Source of the DNA: Ursus arctos
Taxonomy: Eukaryota > Chordata > Mammalia > Carnivora > Ursidae
Direction of reading: 5' to 3'
Assembly (NCBI RefSeq): GCF_023065955.2
Contig: NW_026622963.1
Location: 6,889,001 to 6,953,000 of the forward strand
DNA: 64,000 nt
Part shown: positions 43,365 to 52,300 of the stretch, one piece after another
How positions within the stretch are numbered: the first letter of the stretch is position 1
How the letters are laid out: every line of letters begins with the position of its first letter
The notes under the pieces: generated by a model
Databases searched by the model: none
Told to the model about the DNA's origin: nothing
Seen by the model: only the letters and a program-made list of their open reading frames with translations
Position numbers and translations under genes: made by a program

Positions 43365-43729
43365 TTTCTGCTTCAGTCTTAACATGACATGTGTGTCCTG
43401 GGGAAGGAGCAATGTGCTGGCAGGTTATAAGGCTTTAAGGTTCTATTCTTTCTTTGTTTTTTTCTTTTTCTATTCTATTCTTTCTTTGGTTTTGTCCAAT
43501 CATGATTTAGTCCTTGGTTTTGATGCTTGTCACTAACAGGTCGTGTTAGTTAGTCATGATTTGGGGAATATTATATCTCAGGACACTTGAAAGTTTTCCC
43601 ATCGTGCCTCCCAGAAAACTCCTAGACTGTCAGAAAACAAGGAGGGAGGTGGTCACCAGGAGGGCTGGGGAGGAGCGGGCCTAGGATGGGGGTCTGATGC
43701 AGCTGGAGGCCCACATCCAGGCCCCCTTC

Positions 43730-43826
43730 ACTTTATTTTTTCTTTTTTTTTTCCCTTTCTTTCTCTTTCTTTGCATTTCCCCTCCCTTCCTTCCTTTTTC
43801 CCCCCTTGTCTCTTTTTTTCTTTGTT
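43730..43826. repeat. Polypyrimidine tract
   Basis: About 97 bases are almost entirely C and T (CTTTC, CCTTCC and TTTTT words). A mirror-like homopyrimidine tract of this length can form triplex DNA. It may be a retroposon tail, but no body is seen beside it. Confidence 0.75.
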
Positions 43827-44307
43827 TCTGGCTGCGTACTATAAAAATACAATTTTGAAGCATGTGGTTGGATTCCTACCATGGGGATTGAGGTGGAATT
43901 TCAAGTCACTCACCATAATTCAACTATAAATTAGAGAATTCTTATGAATAGAATAGGATGGAATGTGGTTTCATGTTTTCTTCCCCCAGGGACCCTGCCC
44001 AATTTGGCAATGGGAAGCTCAATTAAGGGTGGGATTAGTTCTAGGAAGTGGAGTTTCAGTGTAGCGGCATATCTCATGCAAATGTTAGCGACAGTGCCTT
44101 CCTTCTCTATATTCATGAGAAATCAGGAGGTCCTGGATACCTGGAATTCCCGGATGTGCCAGACACATACTTCTGCCCTTGTTTGTTTATCCCAGTGATC
44201 CTTCTAGAACTATCAAAGGGGATTTATTTTGACTCATTTTACCCTTCGATTTTCCACCAAAAGCAGTCAGGGAGGCAACATGCTGCAAGGGAAAAGAAAA
44301 AAGAACC

Positions 44308-44578
44308 GGAGAGTTGGAGTGAGCAGGCTTCAGCGTCAGTGCTGCCTGTGCCCCTTACCAGCCTGCGTCTGGGCAAGTCACGCAGCCTCTGGAGGTCCCA
44401 GTTCTTTCCCGGAGAAGGGACAAAATGACCCCAACCTCTCAGGGTGGCTGAGGTGCCCTGTAAATTGTGCCGCGGAGCTAATGTTGCCTACGCCAGACAG
44501 CCAGTCCCTACCTGAGGCGTTCGCACAGTGCCAGACCCAGAGAAGGTGCTCAGCAAATGCTGGCCCACTTTTCTTCCT
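44308..44578 (+). repeat. MIR SINE
   Basis: 'Gtgccccttaccagcctgcgtctgggcaagtcacgcagcctctgg', 'gggacaaaatgacccc' and 'cagtgccagacccagagaaggtgctcagcaaatgctgg' are the plus-orientation MIR, near full length. Confidence 0.78.
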
Positions 44579-44600
44579 TGTCCCGAAAGTACTAAGCACT

Positions 44601-45030
44601 GCATTAGTGTCCTTGGGCTGTTGTAACAAATTACCACGAACTCGATGGCTTAAAACAACAGAAATTTCTTCCTCACAGTTCAGTAGGCCAGAAGTTCAGT
44701 ATCAAAGTGTTCCTAGGGCCATACTCCTTCCAGTTACTGGAGGGACATCCTTCTGCCTTCTCCTAGCTCGTGGTGGCTGTTAATCTCTCCAGTCGGCCTT
44801 GGAGGTCACACAGCCTTCTTCTCCTCTGTTTTCTCTTCTGTGTCTTATAAGGACACTGGTCATTGGATTTAGGGCCTGTCTGGAAAATCCAGGATGTTCT
44901 CATCTCAAGATCCTTAACTTAATTACACAGAGAATGACCCTTTTTTCCAAATGAGGTCATATTCACAAGTTCTGTGGATTACGGTATGGGACATATCTCT
45001 TAGGGAGGGCCACCATTCAACTCACCATAC
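44601..45030 (-). mobile_element. Solo MLT-type LTR, antisense
   Basis: 'Gttgtaacaaattaccacgaactcgatggcttaaaacaacag', 'tcttataaggacactggtcattgg' and 'ttttttccaaatgaggtcatattcac' match an old MaLR-type LTR read backwards. It sits directly against the MIR at 44308-44578. Confidence 0.78.
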
Positions 45031-45169
45031 ATGCTTCAGCGATTACTTTCCATATCAAGACTGTGGCCCTGATGAAGCACATTTTTTTACAACCACCTCA
45101 GTGAATCCATGATCAGTTTGATATTTAAAAATCAGGACATGTAAGAGAGGAGAAGAAAGAACAAAGCTT

Positions 45170-45195
45170 GGTTTTGTTTTGTTTTGTTTTGTTTG
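45170..45195. repeat. (GTTTT)n microsatellite
   Basis: Five GTTTT units. Confidence 0.85.
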
Positions 45196-46164
45196 TATTT
45201 ATAAGCAGGCAAAAAGCCTTCTTTCCTGGGTCCCTGACTTAGTAGCGATGCGTTGAACGTGTTCGCTATTCACACAGCCATCCACCCTGCTGCTGCTCAC
45301 ATCCTGGTGGTAAGGAATCGTAGCCCTCCTGTCACAGAACCTTCTGTCTTGCCCTCGCTCTGACCCCATCTCCTGCTGGCTCCAGCTCATGGTACCTCTA
45401 GCCTTTTGCCTTGGCTCTCTGAACATGGCTCCCAAAGGCCGGCTGTCTGATGTCCAGCTCTGGGCTTAACCCTCTGGTTAGGTGCTTATTTCCTCCCTGG
45501 GTTCCCTCAGCTCTGTCTCATCCTGCCTTGGTTGCTAGAACCTTCAGGAACTCAACTTCAGCTACAGAGGTCATCCACAGACGACTCTGCATTGGAACGT
45601 AGTCAAAGGAAAATGGCCTCAATTAAACAATGGCTTCAGGGTGACTGACTGCCTGGGGGCAAGGACTCTAACCAAGGCCTGAGCCCTCACTTTTAGTTAA
45701 GACTACAGTGCCAGCTACAGCAGGGACCAATGCTTCCTGAGCACATCAGGTGGGTTTCCTCATCAAGTCCTTACATCCCTCCTCTGAGGTAATCTTAGCT
45801 CCGCCTCTCATTTCCATGTGGTGTGAAGGGGCTCTGCCTTCTTGGATTTGTTCCACACAAAGGGGAGGATGGTCCTGGACCTTCTCACAGCTCAGTGGTA
45901 CTGTGGGGACAGAGGACTTTGAGCTTTGAACTTTGGGCCAAAAAATGCTGTCAGAAACCAAGATCTAAAAAAAAAAAAGAAGACCAAGTTAATCATGGCC
46001 TTTTGTACTTCAGATGGAAGCATGAGGTTCACTGAAAAACTCATGTTCTAAGGAAAGTTACAGTGTTGGTCAGTGCCCCACAGGTAAGGAGGACATTCTA
46101 GTTGAAGGATCCAGAAACACAAGGGCAGACTGCTAGGGGAGAGCAGGGAGTGCTGGAGCTGTGG
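45196..46164. other. Intronic sequence without recognised features
   Basis: It is apparently unique and CT-rich. A run of twelve A lies at 45968-45979. No gene is supported. Confidence 0.4.
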
Positions 46165-46330
46165 GACTGGGAGTTGGGTGCATTTGACTTCAAACCTGGC
46201 TGCAGCAGCATGACTGGGGCAGGTCACACGTCTCTGAGCCTCAGTTGGCAAACCTCCCCTCTGAGAGGTGAGAATGGTAGCCATCAAGGCCACGGTGAAG
46301 CCTGGAGATTACATGTGTTACCTGGTACTA
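46165..46330 (+). repeat. MIR SINE
   Basis: 'Tttgacttcaaacctggctgc', 'gactggggcaggtcacacgtctctgagcctcagtt' and 'ggagattacatgtgttacctgg' are plus-orientation MIR. Confidence 0.75.
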
Positions 46331-46747
46331 ATGCACACCGGCCTATTACAGCTATTATGACTCCTCCTCTGAGGCCTTCTTAATCCCTTTCCCCTCCCCA
46401 CCCACCCAGCCCAGGCAGCCAGTCCCCCCAGGAGGCTCCCCAATCTTGTGCTAGCTGCATAGTGCTCTTCCGCTGGGGCCAGGCCATTTGTGTGGATCTG
46501 GGGTGCTTTTCTCCTGGTCCTCAGGGCCTACCTCTGCGCAGGGTCTATAGCTGGTGCTCAGGGCATGTCTGCATAATGAAGGAACACTGTGTCCCCACAC
46601 TGAGCGCCATGTCTGGCATAGTCATTCTCTGTGAAATGACCGGTTAAAGGAATAGGAATGCACAATCACCCTCGAGGTAGAACTTTAAAACTTTCTGACA
46701 TTTCTCACTTCTTCTGATTTACCAGGGAAGCAGGAAAATCATCATTA

Positions 46748-46935
46748 TGGTTACTTAACAAATATTTAGTGCCAGGCTCCCTGTTCTGCACACGCATGAC
46801 CTGACTTAAAGTCCTTATGCCCCGTGAGGTAGGTACCATCCTTCTTTAGAACACAGTAGGGCTCAGAGAGATTCAGAAACTTCCTACTCACACTGCTAGA
46901 AGTGGTGGCAGGGAGGTGACGTGAGGACAGGGCCT
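46748..46935 (-). repeat. MIR SINE
   Basis: 'Ttacttaacaaatatttagtgccaggctccctgttctg', 'gccccgtgaggtaggtaccatcc' and 'agggctcagagagattcag' are reverse-orientation MIR. Confidence 0.72.
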
Positions 46936-47279
46936 CTAAACTGCGGCGTGCCATGCGGCCTCCCCAGCAGCTTAAGGGAAGTCCAGTCCCTCTGGCCTGC
47001 ATCCTGAGGACCTAAGTTGGAGGTTAAGGGGGACTTCTGAGGGGTAAGCCTCAGTAAGAGCTGAGGGCGCCACACTGAGCTCTCCAAGGCCGTGGCGTGG
47101 AAGCAAGGACCCTGTGAGCCTTAGGCACTTTGATCTTTGTGTGGCCCTTCCCCTGTTAAAAAAGTTCAAGTTCTATTTTATGAGTGCTTTGGTATAAAGA
47201 CGAATATAACCCAGGCTGGATTATATTCATTTCGTTCTTCTGATTTGAATAACAGCCCCGTGCCTTCTAGTGCCTAACG

Positions 47280-47830
47280 GGTGGGCTTTTGGGTTATCCA
47301 GAGCCTGGGCGGGTGACGCAGGAGCGGGTGTTCGGCGCCCTAACCGGCCTCTGTCTCCGCAGGTCCCGCAGCGGATGGCGGCGGCCCAGGGCGTTCCCGA
47401 GGACGGCGGCGGCGGCGGCGCCCCGGGCGTGTGGGGCGCCTGGGGGCCCTGGTCCGCCTGTTCGCGCAGCTGCAGCGGCGGCGTCATGGAGCAGACGCGG
47501 CCCTGCCTGCCAGGCTCGTACCGCGCGCGCGGGGCCCTGCGGCCCGGAGCGCCCCCGCGCGCCTTCGCAGGCCACGTGGTGTCGGCCGTGCGCACGTCGG
47601 TGCCACTGCATCGGAGCCGCGACCGCGAGGAGCCGCGCGCCCCGGCCGGCCCCGACGCCGGCCGCCAGGGCCCGGGGCAGCGGGGCAGCCGGCACCCGCA
47701 GGCGCGGGTCCGCGAGCCCACGGCGGAAAGAAGGTACAAGCCCCCGCCCCCGCCCCATGTCCCGGCGCCCGCCCCGACCGGCCGCGCGCTGCTTGGCGAC
47801 CCGGCCAGCGCGGTGAGCGCATGGCTTCTG
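47280..47830. promoter_or_regulatory. CpG-rich block over the TSP1 exon
   Basis: CpG is very frequent from just before the exon to the start of the next intron (for example GGCGGCGGCGGCGGCGCC at about 47405 and CCGCGCGCGCGGGG at about 47520). Outside the block CpG is sparse. It could be an intragenic CpG island or simply high GC3 coding sequence. I have no direct sign of a promoter, and no TATA box is seen. Confidence 0.55.
47363..47733 (+). CDS. THSD4: THSD4 exon with first thrombospondin type 1 repeat (371 bp)
   Basis: This exon starts after CTGTCTCCGC-AG (47351-47362) and reads VPQRMAA, the expected continuation of HRK in the exon ending at 279. It encodes 123 codons plus two bases. In order it encodes a short linker with five consecutive glycines, then the start of the TSP1 repeat with WGAWGPWSACSRSCSGGV, then a basic, proline- and arginine-rich spacer (SAVRTSVPLHRSRD). 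WxxWxxW is the C-mannosylation pattern, and CSRSCSGG fits the O-fucosylation pattern CxxSCxxG. The human protein, as recalled, is nearly identical across the TSP1 start and diverges in the spacer. The donor is AAG before GTACAAG at 47734, phase 2. A second donor-like site lies at 47813. The product is secreted and assembles on fibrillin microfibrils. Confidence 0.93.
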
Positions 47831-48424
47831 CCGGCTGGGGAGGAATTCTTGGCTCCGCGTATTTCCTTTCATCTTTTGATTTATTTTGCAGCCCTTTAAA
47901 GCGTTCAGGCCACTCCCACGCCACTCTGTGGTTCTGAATAGTCTTCAAAGTGAAGCTAATTCCGAGAAGGCCCTTCGGCATCAACCTTAGGGAGGCCCTG
48001 TGGAGGGAGGGGTGAAAGAAGGCGGGCAGTGGGGAGCCCTCCGGGCCAGTGCGTGCTGGGTGCAGGGGGAAAGGGAGGTCCCTGGCCAATGGGGGCGGGG
48101 GGGGGGGGATGTGAGCAGAGGACGCAAGACAAACTGCCTTCCAGTGCCGGGGTTGATACGAGTTTCGAATCTTTGGACAAACAATGTCTGGAGTCACACG
48201 TGCTCCCAAACCGTTGGTTTCAGGATGCAGTTTTCTAGGTTTCTCCAGAGAATTTTGAGTGAACTCGCTGCTTTGAGGATATGTCTAATGAAGGACCTAG
48301 ACATTTTTTTGCGGTCTGCGTAGTCTGGTTGCATGGCAGCATTAAAACAGTTGTGTAGCTCTAGAATGCCTCCCGTGGCTAGGCCCTCAGGAATATGCCA
48401 ACTGGGCTGTGCCCAGGGGAAAGG
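47734..48424 (+). other. THSD4: Start of the next THSD4 intron
   Basis: The intron opens with GTACAAG and then CpG-rich sequence to about 47830. A G-rich run (GGGGGCGGGGGGGGGGGG) lies at 48091-48108. No repeat is recognised. The following exon is outside the window. Confidence 0.7.
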
Positions 48425-48550
48425 TAGCAATGTCAATGAATTAATCAACAGATATTTACAGATGACTCAGCATTCATTCAGAAGTATTTATTGAGTGCTC
48501 CTAGGTCCACGATAGATTCTGAGAGCTTATTAATACAAAGGCAGGAACAA
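48425..48550 (-). repeat. L2 LINE 3' fragment
   Basis: 'Ttaatcaacagatatttacag' and 'cattcattcagaagtatttattgagtgctcc' match the L2 end, reverse orientation. Confidence 0.62.
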
Positions 48551-49397
48551 CAATAAAGGAACAGGGGAAGAACGGGAAGTATAAGATATGACCCCTGTGC
48601 TTCGGAATTGTGTACTTTAGTCATCAAGCCGAGTTAGTGTTCATCCCAGGCAGGGCAGGTGGAATGAGCTGTCAGGTGGGCTGCCTCACCCCTCCTGTCA
48701 CTGTGGTTCAGACATCAGCCTCGGTGACCACCCTTTCCCACTGTGACTAGATGCTTCAGGAGGGTCCTTCTCAGCCCAGTGCAGTAAGCTGTCAGTGCCA
48801 GCCACCTGGAGGTGTAGAGGAGATGGAACCCAGCATGCTCCCAGCCACATGCTCTTGACATGGTCAGTAGGAGTTCAGAGAGGACCGTTTCACAGGGAAG
48901 GTGCTTCAGCCGAGTTCTGAAAGATATACCGAATTTGGGTCAATAGAAGGGAAGAGCTGTGGGTTCTGAGGCCTGGCATGGCCTGTCAGGGGAAGGGGAA
49001 AGAGAGATCCACTGGAAGGATGCTTCCTTCCTTTTATCCGATCACAACCCCATGAAAGGATAGCTCCCCATTCCCTTACCTGAAGTCCTATGGCCAATGC
49101 ATTTTAGAATCCAGAACTTCTCAGATTTTTTAAAGGTAATTCAGGGCATATTTCACGTATTAATGGCATTCCTTCTGTGGTATGGGGCAGCGTCCCATAA
49201 TCGACTGCGTTATTACTTCTGCAGTGAAACATCTGAAAGTTCGTATTAAGTAGGAAAAAAAAAGATCCTGCTAGTCTTTTGTCCCTTAAGGTCAGGTGTG
49301 CCGCCCAGTGAATTTTGGTACCAAACCAACAAAAACATAAGGAGAAAAGGAAAGACGAAAGCTTGGTTTTCAAAATCTCTTGGTTTGAGGTTTGCAG
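48551..49397. other. Intronic sequence without recognised features
   Basis: It is apparently unique. Part of it (48840-49000) resembles the body of an old L2 read backwards, but not clearly enough to call. Confidence 0.35.
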
Positions 49398-49597
49398 GTT
49401 TATTAACAGCTAAGGTCTATTGAATGCCTCTTCTATAGCAGGCACTGTTCTTGTCCCTTGACATTGACAATTCTATGAAATAGCTCTAATATCCTCAGTT
49501 TAGAGGTGAGGAAAAGGAGGCCCAGAGAAGTGGAGAAACTTGCCCAAAGCAACACAGCCAGTGTGTCAAGAGGTGGGATTCAAACCCAGGCAGTCAT
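49398..49597 (-). repeat. MIR SINE, well preserved
   Basis: 'Gcctcttctatagcaggcactgttcttg', 'ctcagtttagaggtgaggaaaaggaggcccagagaag' and 'gggattcaaacccaggcagtc' form a nearly complete reverse-orientation MIR. Confidence 0.85.
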
Positions 49598-50257
49598 AGC
49601 TCTAGGGACCCAATCAAGTAGCTGTTACACACGAGGAATCTGAGGGCCTACGAGATGAAAGGACTCCCAGAGCCCTAGAGCGGTGGAAAAGCTAAGAGTT
49701 GAAGGTGCCCTGGCTCCTGGGTCCCTGGAGTGCTCAGGGCCTTCTCTCAGAGCCCCTGTGGTCGAGAATCCAGAGGGGCTACTCAGGGAACAGGCTCTCG
49801 TTGGCTGCAGGCCTGTACTAGGGGCATTCTGGCCCCTGTGTTTTGGCAGCGGGAGTTTTTTTTCTCCTAACATATTGACAGGGAGCCAGTTACTGTTTAC
49901 TATGAAGTTCCTACAAGTTTTTATCATGCTCTTGTAATTTGACAGTTTCAGATGGAACAATCCAAATATTAGGCTGGGAGGTCTGCGCTGCCGACAACTG
50001 TCACGCTCTTCCCAGCTGATGAGAATCACATTTGCTTATATTTATCAGTCATTAGGAACTTGCATAGTATATGTGACCCCAGAAGAAATGTCAGTGTGTT
50101 CGCTGGATGGCTGTCTGCCCCACTTTCTGTTTCAGGTTTGAGGTTTGAGGCAAAGGCTGTTAAGGCTTAGATGTTTAAGAAACTGTTAGGTTGTTATGCT
50201 AGGCAACCGAGAACTTAATTGGAGCCAGATAACAAATAAAACAGAACTATTCAACCT

Positions 50258-50365
50258 TCCAACAAATATTTATTAAGTATTTACTATGTTGTAAGGTCCC
50301 GGGACAGACACAAAGGTGAATGAAAGCCAGGTTGGGGGCCGAAAGCTCTTACTGACAGGCTAGAC
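50258..50365 (-). repeat. L2 LINE 3' fragment
   Basis: 'Cttccaacaaatatttattaagtatttactatgttg' is followed by 'gacagacacaaaggtgaatg', which matches the L2 end read backwards. Confidence 0.6.
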
Positions 50366-50469
50366 CAGCTGTTTGCAAACTCACTTTTTTTTTTTCTTTT
50401 AGCATAAGAGTCCTTTTGTAAAATCAGTGTCATAATGGGGCTCAATTTGTCACAGAGGGCATGCAAATG

Positions 50470-50615
50470 GACCAGTAATTTTCAACCTTGGCCGACTGAC
50501 CGTTAGAATCTTCCGTCCACCTTTGAGAAGTCTCAAAACCCTGGTCACATCCCAGACTGACATCTGAATCTCTAGGAGTTGCAGTCCAGCCAAGGTTGGG
50601 AACCACGGGTTTGGA
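50470..50615. mobile_element. MER5-type hAT element
   Basis: The left end 'accagtaattttcaaccttgg' and right end 'ccaaggttgggaaccacgggt' are imperfect reverse complements, with 'ctgaatctctaggag' inside. It has MER5 architecture. Confidence 0.65.
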
Positions 50616-50704
50616 AGTACCTCTTTGGAACCTTAGGGTTCTATGGGGAAAAAAATTTGGAAGTTGAATATTGTCTAGCTGAATTTTCCAGGCTCGGGGA
50701 GCAC

Positions 50705-50878
50705 ATGTCAGAATCACTTGCAGTGGGCTAGGGAGGCTTGTTTAAAGTGGAGCTGCCCAGGCCCCACCATCTCCGCTGCCTACTGGGGATTCTGTTTTGT
50801 AGGTTTGGGGTATGCCCTAGGTAGCTTCATATTAGGTGATTCTGACAGACTCCAGAGTTGGAGAACCACTGATCTAGA
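50705..50878 (+). mobile_element. MER5-type hAT element
   Basis: 'Tcagaatcacttgcagtgggct', 'gctgcccaggccccacc', 'ttaggtgattctgacagac' and 'ttggagaaccactgatctag' match MER5. Confidence 0.8.
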
Positions 50879-50934
50879 AGGTTAGAAAAGACACGCATGT
50901 AAATGCCTTCCCTATAAGACAGTGTGATGAAATA

Positions 50935-51175
50935 GTAATAGTAATGATGCTGGCTACCATTTTGGATCATGGCTTATGTGGAGGCACTACATCGAATGCA
51001 TTGTAACATTTACAGTTCACACAACCCGATGAGGCAGGTGTATATTCACATTTTTACAGATGAGGAAACTGAGGCTGGGAGGGATGGAGTGACTTGCTCA
51101 AAATCACCTGCTTCAGGAGCGACAGAACCAGAATTCTAAGTAGGTCTGTTGGGGTCTGGCCCTCAGGTTCTTTTC
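50935..51175 (-). repeat. MIR SINE
   Basis: 'Cacacaacccgatgaggcaggtg', 'tttttacagatgaggaaactgaggctgggagg' and 'gacttgctcaaaatcacctgc' match MIR, reverse orientation. Confidence 0.8.
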
Positions 51176-51694
51176 GCTGAAATGGGTATTTTGAAAGTGA
51201 AGCTGCTCACTTTCAGCAGGTGTGGTCAAAGAAGCTGCTGGCAGGCTGGACAGTTTGAGCCACGTCTTGAAAAGTGGGTGGGATTTGGAAGTCACGGCTT
51301 AGAATGAATTGCATCTCTTCCTCGCAGGGTTCAGCTCTTGTAGCCGGGAAATCTTTGCAGCAAGGGGGTTCAAAAAATTTGGAAACAACAGTCCCTGTCC
51401 TTGGTGGCCTGACACTGTGGTGGTGGATGAGTGGCAAACCCACAAAATGCTGCACGAGCTGGAAAGCTGTAGAGATAGGGCCAGGGTTCGGAACACGGGA
51501 CACCCTTGCGGGATGGAACAGTCAGGGCAGACCACACAGAGCAGGTAGGATTTGAACCCAACCTTGAAAAATAAGTAAAATGCACTTAGGTAGGATATAT
51601 TTAGGAACTTCTTGAGTCTACTTGCTTCTATGTCAGACCTTTGTCTCATTAAAGCATACACATACATACTGCAAATCACACTCTAAAAAGCCTT
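51176..51694. other. Intronic sequence without recognised features
   Basis: It is apparently unique. Overlapping frames at 51274-51555 and on the opposite strand show no family resemblance. Confidence 0.4.
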
Positions 51695-51704
51695 AGAAAT
51701 CATG

Positions 51705-52099
51705 GGGGCGCCTGGGTGGCTCAGTCGGTTAAGTGCCTGACTCTTGGTTTTGGCTCAGGTCATGATCTCAGGGTCATGAGATCATCTGCTTGACATTCTT
51801 TCCCCCTCTTTCTCCCTTCCCCTCTGCTCCTCCCCCCACTCATGTTCTCTCTCTCTTTCTCTCAAACAAAATTTTTAAAAAGATTTTATTTATTTGAGAG
51901 AGAGAGTGGACAAGTGAAAGAGAGCAGGAGTTGGGGTAGGGGCAAAGGGAGAGGGAGAAGCAGACCCTCTGCTGAGCAGGGAGCTTGATGTGGGGCTCAG
52001 TCCCAGGACCCCAGGTTCATGACCTGAGCCCAAGGCAGACGCTTAACCGACTGAGCCACCCAGGTGCCCCAATACATAAAATCTTAAAAAGAAAAAAAA
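51705..52099 (+). mobile_element. Can-SINE, sense, split by an inverted SINE
   Basis: The head GGGGCGCCTGGGTGGCTCAG begins at 51705. The body runs to about 51873 and the tail is displaced to about 52071-52099 (AATACATAAAATCTTAAAAAG then A-rich). The exact outer duplication AGAAATCATG lies at 51695-51704 and 52100-52109, which proves the boundaries of the composite. Confidence 0.93.
51874..52070 (-). mobile_element. Can-SINE, antisense, nested in a SINE
   Basis: It runs from TTTAAAAAGATTTTATTTATTTGAGAG to CCACCCAGGTGCCCC in opposite orientation to its host. It lies in the A-rich tail of the sense SINE. Together the two form a long imperfect inverted repeat. Confidence 0.93.
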
Positions 52100-52144
52100 A
52101 GAAATCATGTCAGTATTTATTAGAGGTTCCCCAAGGATCTGATC

Positions 52145-52300
52145 CTAGTAAAGCTAATAATTTTTCTGAACCTCAGGGGCTTCATCTTTCAAATGAGAGT
52201 AATAACAATGCCCAGCACATGGGATTGTTGAGTGATTAAATGAAATGATGTGATCATATTTCCTGGCCTGTAGTAGGTGCTCAGGAAATTGTAGCTGTAA
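52145..52300 (+). repeat. MIR SINE
   Basis: 'Ctgaacctcaggggcttcatctttcaaatgagagtaataac', 'gggattgttgagtgattaaatg' and 'gtagtaggtgctcagg' match plus-orientation MIR. Confidence 0.8.

Larger units (their letters stand above)
280..47362 (+). other. THSD4: THSD4 large intron, about 47 kb
   Basis: The intron is bounded by the donor GTAAGC at 280-285 and the acceptor at 47361-47362, which follows the pyrimidine-rich CTCTGTCTCCGC. It joins codon-complete ends (phase 0). It is filled with carnivore SINEs, L1, L2, MIR, hAT and Tigger DNA transposons and MaLR LTRs, listed separately. No other coding exon can be supported inside it. Confidence 0.8.

Noticed and set aside
47227..48209. Long minus-strand and alternate-frame open frames (170-241 codons) over the TSP1 exon
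   Set aside because: They overlap the true exon in GC-rich sequence, where stops are rare in every frame. None shows a domain, and the plus-strand frame with exact splice sites explains the region.
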